Below, in pieces: positions 37,701 to 40,312 of a DNA stretch of 64,000 bases; position 1 is the first letter of the stretch, and the number at the start of each line of letters is the position of its first letter. Both the position numbers and the translations under genes were made by a program. Location: positions 124,001-188,000 of the forward strand of contig JADCLS010000004.1 of assembly GCA_026702845.1 (NCBI GenBank), written 5' to 3'. The notes under the pieces are model-generated. The model saw only the letters and a program-made list of their open reading frames with translations, had not been told where the DNA came from and searched no databases. The DNA is from Candidatus Heimdallarchaeota archaeon. GTDB lineage: Archaea; Asgardarchaeota; Heimdallarchaeia; Heimdallarchaeales; Kariarchaeaceae.

Positions 37701-39058
37701 GATCCCAAATAATCATTATATTGGGAATATTCAACAATTCCTCCCATTATCAAGTAAAGGTTATATGAACCTCCCGATTCAAGACTCATTGCATTACTTG
37801 TTTCAAATTCAATTGTTGGTTCAGATTGTAAAGTACCTGTATATCCATTGCTACTCATTGTCCCAACCAATGATTTCCATGAATAAGGGAACATTGAAGC
37901 ATAGTAACCTCCTGGTAATAATAAATCATTGGTATCATAAGGTTGATGATTGATATAATCAAATCCTTCCTCAATATCAGTAGAAGTATCAAACTGAATT
38001 TGATACTGTGATGGGTTATTAGTTGAATAATAAGATGGTCTATCTGACCAAATACCTATTTGCTTAATCTTGGATCCTGCAGATAAGCTGATTGTTAATG
38101 AATCCGATGAGGCTAATTGTCTTATACTTGCTTGATCCTGAATATCTAATGATTGTAATCCAGTACCTGTTACCCCCTGCCATTCAACTAGTATATTCCC
38201 ATCAACAAGAACGGTAATATCTGCATAATCCACCACTTCTACTTTTAATAGTAACTGAGAACAGCCATCATACCAGACACTACCGGCATCATAGGTTTTT
38301 TCAACTCCTAGAGGTGAAATCAATGTATTAGTACCATCATTATTATCAACAACCGTATACTCTCCTTCCCACTCAGAAAAAATATTGTCATAAACAATCC
38401 ATCCTTGACCACTATCAGGGGGAATTATCGGAACTGATGAAGTTGCAGCAAAAGGCTGAGTAATAAAAACACCGATAACTATTACACTTAAAATGCGATA
38501 CTTCGAGCCTACAAAACTCGAGGATGTAAATGAAAATCTATTATTGGTTATCAACTTTCTTACCAATTTGAGTAAAATATATCCAACAAATAGTATACTG
38601 GTAATTTGAAGAAATGACTTTCCAAACAAAATCATCGATTTAAATTCAATCAAGTTAATTACCTTTATTAGATCATTATAGTATTTTCCAAATATTAAAG
38701 CCAATAGAAGACCTAAAATTAAATACGTCCTTAATGTAATATTGACCTCTAATTTTCCTTTATTTTTAATAGAAGCAGCATTCATATTAGATTTACAATA
38801 ATCAGAATAACGATTTGAATTATGAATGGATATAACACATCCAATTTTCTCTAATCTGGCTATTAAATTCTCATCATCCTGAATCACATTCATAATTTTG
38901 TAGATATTATCATGTGTAATGTTCTGAATGCTTAAACCAATCGAAAACAAAAATATTACTAATCGATTGACTATCTCTTCTTTTTGTGTTAAGGATCCCT
39001 CATTAAAATCATTTAGAAAATCCTTATTATATTTGATTACTAGCATATATAGTCTCAT
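10703..39058 (-). CDS. Giant 9451-aa membrane-anchored LamG/concanavalin-like multidomain protein
   Basis: One uninterrupted frame of 28.4 kb. Residues 1-105 are polar and helical. Three hydrophobic segments follow at about 110-128, 147-167 and 185-205, the last ending FITQPFAATSS like a signal peptide, so the remainder is probably extracellular. From about residue 900 to 6200 there are at least 16 beta-sandwich modules of LamG/concanavalin type. Each ends in variants of G-x-IDE-V-x-(I/L)YD-x-A-(I/L) plus a helix, at roughly residues 1080, 1285, 1490, 2165, 2325, 2680, 2890, 3310, 3490, 3840, 4040, 4750, 5030, 5745, 5940 and 6165. LamG-type modules usually bind glycans or proteins. Residues 6875-7060 are amphipathic helices, DLNGDGEIDHGD near 7095 resembles a dockerin/EF-hand calcium loop, and hydrophobic helices cluster at about 7155 and 7345-7640. 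The last 1800 residues match nothing I recognise. ATG 39058 has TTTTTATAGC 26 bp upstream. Most likely a surface adhesin or sheath protein. Confidence 0.85.
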   Translation of the reverse strand: MRLYMLVIKYNKDFLNDFNEGSLTQKEEIVNRLVIFLFSIGLSIQNITHDNIYKIMNVIQDDENLIARLEKIGCVISIHNSNRYSDYCKSNMNAASIKNKGKLEVNITLRTYLILGLLLALIFGKYYNDLIKVINLIEFKSMILFGKSFLQITSILFVGYILLKLVRKLITNNRFSFTSSSFVGSKYRILSVIVIGVFITQPFAATSSVPIIPPDSGQGWIVYDNIFSEWEGEYTVVDNNDGTNTLISPLGVEKTYDAGSVWYDGCSQLLLKVEVVDYADITVLVDGNILVEWQGVTGTGLQSLDIQDQASIRQLASSDSLTISLSAGSKIKQIGIWSDRPSYYSTNNPSQYQIQFDTSTDIEEGFDYINHQPYDTNDLLLPGGYYASMFPYSWKSLVGTMSSNGYTGTLQSEPTIEFETSNAMSLESGGSYNLYLIMGGIVEYSQYNDYLGSQPMTVQIEWINSLDEVIEEIGVISVPYNDFTEETIELTSLVSNAFLKFTVIDTGNVFMNTSVSKDVFLFTHTVAIQRSMDSGSIPSTGEYLYGKSAQQVYGGQFIGDSVVLDDADSFAEFHLSEDEDINRLLLALGGAGASYGISVEIVGIDDTYTVTPYTVVYGDGSYFNMFSIPAGTVDDQKLLRITVEYGQDLYIFGVGASKPMSDMTDRKAANPYEVFAGKVINDEVAEGFVLEASTTSGLELISTYDFVNMPSGEYNLKVNMRLSDNESVGVENVIFRMQSDLGGSEVTIGDFNIYNSNEYIEYTEFFDMPENIANCSFTVLIYATITNGVYIANFGVGDISKALNGYSGDINSEQSGVNVDFANDGGDSSDRISLIEDNRLEYIHGMEERISGEGNGLGADSAVYQLEDNTFHDLVAYYPFLSSLEEVQGVDDNNGIIDYDSIDNNPNEQIYNYYYNAGVSPTWQLGGTSSVDKYVLKLNSAEALRIGSQQGEIEHWDWYYQMAVEGIYGHTIAMYLDTYSLNDGNPILTTDTYVLEKLSGKYEFTVFHDTGSTTMVSDVSIPNDFHDLIITWDAVQGKMMMWIEGEKVGEELITDMPINSNTSDLNIGSSGSSSTSSNWKLDELRFYDAALGMKSMLLLNEYHGKMVYDPYAFWTFDATDGNQIIPNIPDGSASGFSLTNGVQHYAAYGGTLTQDVPTLRESFTISTWARVEDGSSSYGVGQPIFTIGDTLNFEGWNDNSFRIMWKDTSSIWHTLYSTSNDNDHTLWHMYTLAYDSDSNELNLYIDGKLNDNFALSPSLKDSATTDALLAASSANAVYDNMGFYLYDLDASEVNVLHEFSRNPSFYYSMNEEVDGKTLNMNFNGEIRDLEENHIASWISTPETYAEGVLGKSVDLDGSGDYVVVPNFDIASDNSFAISLWFKSDSMAYGNGLLDMGSDQADGFSVFFGGTTSLFGRFNFAGDKTQATISSVMQNNKWYHLVVNYYKKDSLYIMDFYLNNTLTQSISSTNAMVNPDDNLGIGVRDANYYNGKIDEVQIFKRSINVDEIETLFDQVQSFNKNRMIELKWSVIGSIDKFDMSIAMDDYRTPIKLYSNGNNVYFVPSGSTSPITLDGSLTDGDNYDLADLLMREKSFNLQIIEQQTSTGYLVEYYLLGKLISSGTRTSSLGHILQLNSNSELMIFHSVALRQFADSEQIGTSSTHNQLQFTNSHTGTDNARLSEGSFILLPGDELSTFEGEAVPLFMKVKISDLSPVGSIFNIDLRNDDQFYVDVLGTSSFTTRFNLGELGSYETIEMPVGYTNTIINVEVIPSEDYIDLRIWREGELRPARGDEGYIRLSIYDSLGQFDITIHATNLVQIYELRTGIELLDTQKSIIGAGEEFISYALGTEEDENVKFQEPDSYIEVNGTNFIDEYEVSFDLYLPKVTDEDGILEVVVKDNYKEYINFKIIKDPRVIDTQIYIEFKTIFDEWISTETTAFVSSDWINVKIVMFENGYNILINDLLMTFDPINEKDLIPNITEIYPGDKIEVRIDRIGDDEFYLDNLIAGDELISFEDDSKSMFNLSGDTYEILDFGLGLNPAFESITYNFWVKPNSLSITGTDIILSQALTNDDEDFFVALTEAGKWAISIDSTYYESTVSATLGWHMMTIVVDSNVDQVTWYIDAVETTTISYTPFEFGTNLYLGASHYWYLFYGSPIYTTGYFFNGYIDDLQLLKDEVVDEQWIISKYEEKGINTENDHIEYDFGIGMNPTQTSFSYNFWMMTNTIDYSMIMTQSGASGDQRTYICIQDGYIKLRIQQVTDHTVNEPVDYGLHMITLTMNDQTDTAKLYVDGVEKLSVTYTSFTFNTNLMFGAYRYNQANLPDYRYDGLISEIYYNDDEVLSQTQITSLFTNRQTIIEDFLSSGVRITTDYENGADYVYLQAMAIYGDAEISIGYGTDQVTQVLPYGNGNDVKTLKFRLSNIRQGLVYPLSISTDSFVKIISIGIDEDMAVEDWLIATEFLKYDTQTQTLAYKPKYIGNSVIAEDRFEDGALTDVKVNGEPIYFDMNGEIIDSKGDFKAIIEGSVTQVKGIVGDAMLFDTGKAILPNFGIKDSESRSVSMWIKPSVDGSSMDTWASPFTMGRDFGANSGFMVTVHGNECPVIDSINAHYYGANTCSDEIALTNEWIHIVLTHDQATTTQKLYINGVLEGTSTVSLDTDDEPFKLGERMYRDDPANIKSFRGIIDEVYIYDYAIDTILVEDLYNRAYLTPDLHINFDSGISDLSLNNYNATNNGVALVPGRGKYAGYFDGQSTIDIDMDMIGDRAMTLSAWIFDPFGHPHRGSFSGSIIQSLAPSTWDFDLGVDWSDAMFYLKDDTWSTAYAAKSTDDVWNSTFADGYHHILGVYDGSEMALYIDGELIRWVVSTPSGQTTRATAIRIGGANSAQENFTGYIDDVKIWRKALTVEDIQNEYAYGSAMVSYDFDGGLYDGSGNQHNGYESSYYELDILQEYSNYEYFTMGHWGTGFGEAKVVPLHDGRAVYIHIDKNAGDNGDQRWQTPYLQYDKGVDYVYSFDFKPVEFSGWQTNLYIKGDVVDDVLPNWEKSIASDILNPVTAIYLGDGWYRRVIDIPKETFTGTGTSGLLGFYTGWNQDAYYKYFFKNPIVKPVVEELFLDFENEDHLVNTLSDGLQGKYPLMGTPSDIINGNDAIWYGTEQYYEGAYFDGTTNNYLTIPNTEFVNINDFTMSIRIRSEDIDHGQVGDINSFNTLWSISDGTNYNAYLVFIEENALYTHFMGGIFSQPYDFVDNEIYVITQTRSGSTLTSYINGELLGTMSVSSTSFNASTIILGQEQDSEGGTFDADQSLFGWANDYTIYNRAITAAEVYDLIYGIADLRYGSGSNALYIDRTNTNTVTQIDLSNTYLNDFGATSTTISFDLMLNSDQLPIFNVLGTDSGSGGGQQKGWQVSSTDGGQHLRYYINDGTGNSGIVVQIAIPADNSWHNYYFVTDRINEELRGYIDGELISTTTISAGYGTFETSKLIGLGFATNLSLLMNGALDNVFIVDYAIPENMILEGYEPETIQYIEGENMVSNGNFEYGNHIEEYTAGDSWGTYDIVALDSPTSSGYVLRQQTGEYEINSWIVNPSTTYTMYAWVAYTPDWDGSTQIMHSRAFGNSGTHITTNGAGNLLRTMNINGITWEYRAQAITSPADSTGAFSWYLGYSAGATQGYRYLTGIKLIPQAEASVLYEIEREERPVYASIDNHQVAAFDGYNDAVTVDADFAGMQEISIVTTVKIFPAEAGQWAGIFGSGSGTNFIHMQIDSGDNINIYVYGKNIPLTTSFERYYGKWTQIAVTISSTSINIYINNILKATTSSNSNTITSPDNKAGVTIGKVYSDSRYLFGQMNSIQVFNYAIDQELVSYLFDIENLVYADYDLMANDQSGNNVDLRPEFIDTSVSDVLSSNGEAILFDGNTHLRSVNNDDFDFKEAFSYSAMVRVDDFENHRNYLISKENEYQISVSTSGQIHWDIKQNGLTYWNGADTGIFLTLGEFTHIVFTYNMGEIKVYADGLLMYSTQLATNSLNSNGQSFRIGDREWNYGTSASYLGQMHSIKLYDCAIDEGHVYELYLNAVGIDVNSGFHWDSYESSIHEIRETNGYILLESISSSSSIQESIAEVDLNKYQLSNRDFKLSYKMSWNNGVESNNDIAEYSLNLVDIYGTTRISIGFIESVINSENLFVRYYDAQGILVEESIGDGTQLDFDEAFVELLYINDELSVRIYNSQEQQISAVQITDDVFAKIQIKIQTGANNTEYHFATFDDIIICNVVTMMIPSYSEFAEGTAFFTDNFDDGTIDTTWTKDYSTYTGMEYTETTGKMVGSYVGGGSSWQYIFLRKDLNFANAISISMDADYYFVNGKMGGVRLYARDANNNLAFHVTFWDAWSSTAKKVYLVGYQEDGTDAPGSFTTGYLWGYDTGSISIAVNVLSETSYELSLVHESGSYSTTITNTRVPVNLELVYMQHASYYSTASYVKWDNYEDCITQEGEVSTEIIDIEKTAIGLKSNIFTDHGSRSVETYDFASAGLSSSTWTESVTSGSSYDVPNTMLSDGLKAYYDLEYDNFHTYFGNDWLGEDHTNYFISDQSGNGNTGTAINPSQVNTIYPTDAPQGNYAADMQGAYISIPDSSSLVFTGDLTISMWLKPSDFSARRNPIGKAYGGDFAITQETNGYLSFYYGITGTDSGSHSSHQYEGISSDTALSLNQWTHVLITREYRGSDFVVKIYFNNQLVRSVETSWVTSITHSTNNLYIGEGYVSGYHGGIDEVRLYDRTLSEYERTVLNEGSEFQVQEEVLSLRTPSSSTGSGAYEARYNMESSSTTTLLDTKNSNDLVSMYGDVNRYAGFDGTQSVTNNVYRESTANSGMIVGDESMSMSMWMNIEFGPPEELPPVLPMGDNTWQNTKVYTSRLAGNRGTSGTGWQVNIEIQEITDCEDIHDPNPTCTYETYWRFKDVGFQDTINRYYWYTDSTWRTSDGWQHVAFKIDSSGNTITLYLNTQSVFSTYVAAGIGSLDANSFILGGRGTAFSSRLPTSADQRFIGRLDEVRYYPGVHLSTSDVQQIYFSRADPNTWALPSYFEYSTPDAWSFSAKMIINDDTTDSYGKVGVILHDSSSGQIDTDIRLERNPGSMNFVASGGMCSNEYLSVTSSGFGKLYLSYTDGVLNIAFDDRMDGSMDVEHSCSSTYSYDKLRLAWSYILGEKTMDYSIDNLEISEGVIKSGEIMMTEYTQSGLGLEGDDYWSINHDSSETVYSTGDLGGLYIDTSDDVLALQYVQPKGAVVTAYSLIEMEKDGDYETFWIRYKFAHGSEANYYELHEDGELPNNYYDDEVPTVVYDLTAYYFTTSMTWTRQMIDLNKLMKAYLSMSGRPIGNYERMMNFLVMDTDGEYFKFDVNTYDSTSIISGQNPSEGLMSAYHEFRWKTVSASKNGMLDLGSKIANYDNSLTYETDIATYIYSDANVIVYLDIDSNGYYHIHNSGLETFDHSETNKLVALNLIKGKNKLQITLINDNRQDGWWVNVGIMTAGISNVTMSLDPELKEEEFSTFNTLVNSTLEAKGIFAFFDYEILSNKPELSDAPEIDDNLVVHFKMDGNDDDSSVWQAATTTTGNIDYESGVYGEAGVFHGLTSRDYFETTNTYTFPSQGTMAMWIKGDPDAQRNENIYPAGWKYMFDFLGVAGDGTQRSGAISRVNGQNYYPQWGQLSIYDNTWHHYALKWDSNQVWLVLDGIEYAPYTMTGQLPIGESAKIVVGSGWASTYGPHNGAIDDFRIYDRILSMDEFAELSARKYTTSANEEFTAYAYDEVELVPGYLGKGVSIKDDGYLKVGNAEFLDSNIRNATWSTKIYYDTLSSNEEVIISKYDTTDQSWAFGKTADNKAYLKLNLDSVVGTYYSDADFFEEDIWITATAVWNGTHVEFFKDASSFGISLASGNYVSSSADIIIGASHDGTLSNLNGILENTWVAPILLNNTELVDIKNEARFIQATSIETMNAIVEEEYVRRYYPMDGDIKDLSGWRQDGSINSGSFGPGIRGSAYKPNTYGIIPVYQIQPGEAFTMNMWVNVENLTPHPSYPDEHFYLPMTGYDVTSYDSYSELYAHYDTTNEEFNSATFRVEDDAGASRAIYRNDKLSWEDIIGKWTMITVSSNGTYAKLYIDSVLDGEGSFELTDSLSITRLARAYAATILDGYMDEVLLLDTELNVADIEELYRMEEYAINNWVVGSSLLKAEGLGFMMQAVQLVPGNNEMLVNDLNTFGSTNQLEFYHHYTVDAPDQYVISEGEHLANNIAMDRIHKAKDAASYYINADSSVYTDLDIKVGDVCEYNIKSDTFKCPDGFDDPEEAYVGSGETILKLGTQLLAVSQLYFDTDLTTDIELVLRMPYYSDVSFGAYPTASGRMGVSSIEAIQIDDKIVRPYSHDGSDTINPFSSTGNGNFEYGSGIYFGSAPDVPVDWSQVTTRDGLRIRIPVGSDISKSGLHRIGIVINAMSTYLNEELSFTFSLSKMTDQMRSVIDATEYEPTSTAIANSKIVSFTTNNKDIIELGNIGDSPAGTSIDYRNPSPGRKIVSRDWVQDNAGRWHTMTQIYMGVSQYDANHGAGLVNIVMVRDLGTRHEEASLVQQGVGAPVLEDPQYTDEDSGEVFSESYFDMTNEIHARFESELNGKVSLNTMAKNGLYAFTKNSRLRIDGNAFGGIYPTVIRPASTDVELYRSSKSIEAKSYGLKADTDVGWINLQLDSSELGYISIYDSYSNHEFDRIEKVEFYEKISVLRYIDIYGERKVVIVAYNDDLGFNNLSIPEIIKMINNNEIYVVGSYDERYASVLVQKDDSRIYAIINGHLENIELHTNLGPRKIVTEINPQSSIVKLRDTAAGEAITDTKLHQLFIADLSDEIQNKNLQSYFLDGFSFSDIVESASNAFNNVVDAVVDLYNDVMDGIETLYNEAQELVSDIYEAAKAKAEDLADQVSRFIPSPILMIGDMIRDGMMWLDSAIGGAIEKIASKFGAFVDVFQTGFDMAARMINDVAQKFADPINKLLNSAKNALANALAWIGDGLEWVVNQVQGLFDNFSSMKDKFLSLVLELVNKISPSDNDDEIEVQTVADLPAPDFSYTYNWDMRNEGYDLNGDGEIDHGDPLEWPFHPNSPYYVPVFDENNWGDTIKLIEPRVNPYLDCYNNGAGRFMANNVLRLLFLIGWASIWGSGIGILDGEMGVKSNSVIDGSVLYSDGYILQLDVIGDAMMEESSGDDLFTENTGNMINDHDWAHTNEDSADKKERSLRQLKMYLQLFPFAQTFTQMSRDKDGAFIEEFTFKSDPYQKADVSGILPDLPGRSTAWNMIIDDTNFNEEGNWDLDFYIPIHATLLGTDDFLISESGFWKLSEFTVMVMTEMILAVALGTATGGLWDLKDDLRDLLFEPMPFFRVFAAFLIPIDVAEISTTYATIASFGALGALWVAIKAISEGAHESKNILKRGFRAIMKIMYALGAIMIGISLDVLRAIAHAEKVVGKKFAEMVVGAFQFLTISKFTIAGKIAILKAFDTIAGIKGADEAVEVLSDACLEDPKLCAPVVDEANRFLAYIQKKYPEFSGIIGRNGFSEDAWKKFRGEYHRNLVGDWMASLIKKFLNGLIILIDSYVLPHALVINIFKAVGAIASRLFGSLTNAIRRTKHFFDMSGIDMYLEIMSKGSISRWEVMWSSDDEVLEAMAMGEALKELKVVTEYITGGVDALLKSDVAQGPIFDLLRYLKYGDEYFTETTLESLRKSNDFDIEGALYGVRAFGGEFAENYLKELAVRSGFAKALGLATADVAGMEALGFLLKSIENSVEGLATKKTGITQLASNLQNIFESNKLYEQSDNVIQAAVIKKNGDIVNLGGSTKSKYIVFGGADDFVKEVIYSNEKMPLSRMVENTNLALMALCYKFNTGATDAALIHSAAEWGGYVIGKLYDGSTIKDITIAELLGAKGNPDKILNFYKGYHSLLGPNYADSATDGKFLLLISQINLRKMDGVFSDRLSSSNWERFQLINKEIEATYIQNARIISDDAGYIDLENQMNVLDTWMASDMTYSELFVKVTPSNVGSSGFDELFFMLDDPAKNSKIINKSVINENKAVAKVEELATAIISGAKKIGDTDLRTAINAGIFGKPDINTLMALYKDVDENVLRQIAAGLPDNLLDKYLENYKNSQIAIISDAWKDLTLQDMNEMLFAYIKYTGLSKIDALAKLNKAFYISNPSNTVEFSSEMIKQTTGFGEPIIPHIVSTDVSISTSISLHYIDPTDGQIKPLTGDITVLSPENPHWNFINGVGMNENSALLFAMHESSLSVNQGSGRIIINPDLIENGALNEKGLNLYRKGLGMYQNLQVILDTAIVEELFQTGRLVKISDDVMKSVGMNLNYQNTIQNGMVDGKVRLNPISGKYIINGNEVEVSVTLKYSIEGNDVQIDPVILINGVETQKNLDDVAFVYSSNGKEITVKYGDLSNDIEINVRLTGTNEDMKVLIGGSTAMSSTQKVVMYRSYDSSGAFIGYKMKSVRGYIGVGYDRIRPNQFANQITLDNYLSSGNVVSTQDIFDVMVTSEQLGSYTLDLGSLETLRNMYEADRFQLQYHQDLSYEMQNQNTFYISAIMMIDDIKKGDAVWMPNIDNVDECIVRLYNAKTDALLKDVIPELDGHIVDGKDIGDLTIAELMEIYYHGTKYNGNAITHMYFGDALWEYIPATFMNLYQKAMLNILTQTYGSGLSSMYNVALSMGDNIPFASNAISLTINSWISEFRTAREILDAVLIHNNDVTLVKGFDWINLGSQNGYVVGWRKLVENFESVGDNALKYSAFLDYKRQTLGDTLGDNILFETGIVRGNAPWFDGISGIAGNILDNDQLTFKQAYKEHISRIGEYVNGRSSLTLQELMDEQETFIRTADELKGKAYDGSNDVTDWSGLALGLWYNPNYQYGYVKSIVTLSHGKPSIMMSLSSNRYDEFLEMNNRFIYLTSSKDISNISPFTKSDLRIDDVDYRPMIELTSDEIENAINAAGGTLPSAIAGTHPNGLDIYNYMKAGGDISSTNLIASLSSSLVDGQNYGIIGSLLISAFESGWDTNLKGFLSLSSSTSDRVSIKSLKKLDGSKSRNSIINGGNYYRAMMELELNKIDNFRKLNSGRGLYSLEESSGVIEGVQYSKKVNIPENAKKLTLQERYGQEYTKSNFADDVVNRISEYNDVSIYELWQRLLYTRGSSQSSTRLIPLSEMNQPFVRDGIYYECMTDFYMSNFKFPYEALSVANKNVDNLNMVKEVDLRISQIYGDSILNKWSLVENDVLGYINDISAIDPILGSKLKVTSFRVGIDGKLGVPKSVNELYEGRVIYAISSVELDDIALENYFIIYNSYLDEEAFAATSLLDTKFKLLIPSDQQKAAGLLDILTNEDARIRLNFLISLETDEVLQSLVITGWALIKHMDNIKLFQVFGLLMILKRTIGPVYENVWSGLKLVYEFINNNSNIP
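17737..17777 (-). other. Calcium-loop (dockerin/EF-hand-like) motif within the giant protein
   Basis: The motif DLNGDGEIDHGD, near residue 7095, has the Asp-x-Asn-x-Asp-Gly-x-Ile-Asp spacing of dockerin and EF-hand loops. It lies in the linker after the amphipathic helical region and before the hydrophobic helices. Confidence 0.5.
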
Positions 39059-39077
39059 CTCGGATTAACGCTTGTAA

Positions 39078-39087
39078 GCTATAAAAA
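39078..39087 (-). promoter_or_regulatory. Probable TATA box of the giant gene
   Basis: The minus strand reads TTTTTATAGC about 26 bp before the ATG at 39058, predicting a leaderless mRNA. A second TATA-like box (ATATTTATAATATG, about 39095-39109) lies 44 bp upstream and is an alternative. Confidence 0.45.
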
Positions 39088-39297
39088 AAAAAGCATATTA
39101 TAAATATTACCTACCATTATTCCTCATCTATGGGATATTGCATAATATAGATTAATATTTTTTATTATTTAAGCAATATATATAAACATATTAAGGAAAA
39201 TGTTACTTAAATGTGAATTGGATTCACATAATATTATATTAAGAATATTTACATGGTTTATTTAGAAATAATAAAATATTACTTAACATCATGTTTA

Positions 39298-39312
39298 GCA
39301 AATATTTATATT
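39298..39312 (+). promoter_or_regulatory. TATA box shared with the paralogue at 48883
   Basis: The segment AGCAAATATTTATATT (39297-39312) is almost identical to GGCAAATATTTATATT at 48846-48861. In both places exactly 21 nt separate its end from a start codon: GTG 39334 here and ATG 48883 there. That conserved spacing identifies the promoter and rules out the longer open frame as coding. Confidence 0.7.
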
Positions 39313-39333
39313 GAAATGTGCAATATACCAAAT

Positions 39334-40272
39334 GTGGTTAACAGGTATTTCATTATCTTTATTTTTTTACTAATTGTTCCTATTCCATCTTCGAGTGATA
39401 GAGTGGAGCCGACCTCGTCTAAGCAATGGTACCCAAAATTTCCATATTTTCATCGTACAGGTTTTTATAATAATTCCTTCTTTGGAGTTCCAAGATACAT
39501 TGAGGGCTCTAACATTTCAGATAATTCAACTTTAAATGATAATTTAAAGTTGAATTTTGAAAAAAACATTTATGAAAATTTTATTGTTGAAGTCTTAGAT
39601 GAAGGTAATATTAAATATCATTTTTTTGAAAATGTTCATAAAATAATGGCTTTCGATATATTCGATTATAAGGCTTATATAGTTATTATGATAACATTGG
39701 ACAATTTTCAATTGATTATAGTAGATTTATCAACAGATGATATCATATTTAATTCTCAATTAGAATTTCGATATATTGATATTGAAGTTAATCAAGGTCT
39801 ACTGATAATGAGATATGATGGTGGGGTAATGCATTTTTACAATAGAACATCAATTGAAAAAATTCAAGAAATTACATTTTATGAGGAAAACGATTTTGAA
39901 GATACTGTCCAGAAAACTGTTAGTTCATTTGCGATAACAGAAAATAATGAATTTTGGACATATAATGTCGGAGTAAATACTCGAGGATCCTATGGAAAAT
40001 CTGATTATCGCGATGATGCATTAATTTATGCTGATAATAATGGAAATATGGTATCATATATCAGAATAGAAATTGAAATTCCTAAAGAATCTGATGAGAT
40101 ATGCATCGTTGATGATTCCACTATAGCATATAGTAGAGGTGATAGTTCTGTTTTATTATATTATGTAGGGTCTGCAACTTATACAGATGGTTTTGAATAT
40201 TTAGGTAATTATAACATTTACTCTTTTTTGAGTTTTATTCCTATAATTTATGTTTTCAAATCAAAAAAATAA
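39334..40272 (+). CDS. Secreted, C-terminally anchored propeller-like protein
   Basis: 312 aa. A signal peptide (NRYFIIFIFLLIVPIPSSS) is followed by an extracellular region of repeated short beta strands with F/Y-rich turns (for example NVHKIMAFDIFDYKAYIVIM, then FQLIIVDLSTDDIIF). This resembles beta-propeller blades such as those in the 807-aa neighbour at 42059-44482. The C-terminus (YSFLSFIPIIYVFKSKK) is a short membrane anchor with a basic stop. Start: GTG 39334, chosen because promoter and spacing match those of the short paralogue at 48883. The last 65 residues are about 60% identical to that paralogue (ESDEICIV..., TIAYSRGD, DGFEYLG). It stands alone on the plus strand between the giant gene and the protease operon. 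Function unknown. Confidence 0.7.
   Translation: MVNRYFIIFIFLLIVPIPSSSDRVEPTSSKQWYPKFPYFHRTGFYNNSFFGVPRYIEGSNISDNSTLNDNLKLNFEKNIYENFIVEVLDEGNIKYHFFENVHKIMAFDIFDYKAYIVIMITLDNFQLIIVDLSTDDIIFNSQLEFRYIDIEVNQGLLIMRYDGGVMHFYNRTSIEKIQEITFYEENDFEDTVQKTVSSFAITENNEFWTYNVGVNTRGSYGKSDYRDDALIYADNNGNMVSYIRIEIEIPKESDEICIVDDSTIAYSRGDSSVLLYYVGSATYTDGFEYLGNYNIYSFLSFIPIIYVFKSKK
39523..39556. repeat. Perfect 15-bp hairpin inside a coding region
   Basis: Arms 39523-39537 (AATTCAACTTTAAAT) and 39542-39556 are perfect inverted repeats around a GATA loop. The hairpin lies in the 39334 gene and codes for part of DNSTLNDNLKLNFE. It has no oligo-T tail at its end, so it does not look like a terminator. Confidence 0.75.
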
Positions 40273-40312
40273 AAAATAGATGGTTAATGGACTTAAGATA
40301 AGAGTAATCGGA

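Noticed and set aside
39253..39333. N-terminal extension of the 39334 protein from ATG 39253
   Set aside because: The extension is encoded by the promoter itself; the paralogue at 48883 shows the same TATA segment and 21-nt spacing with the start after it.
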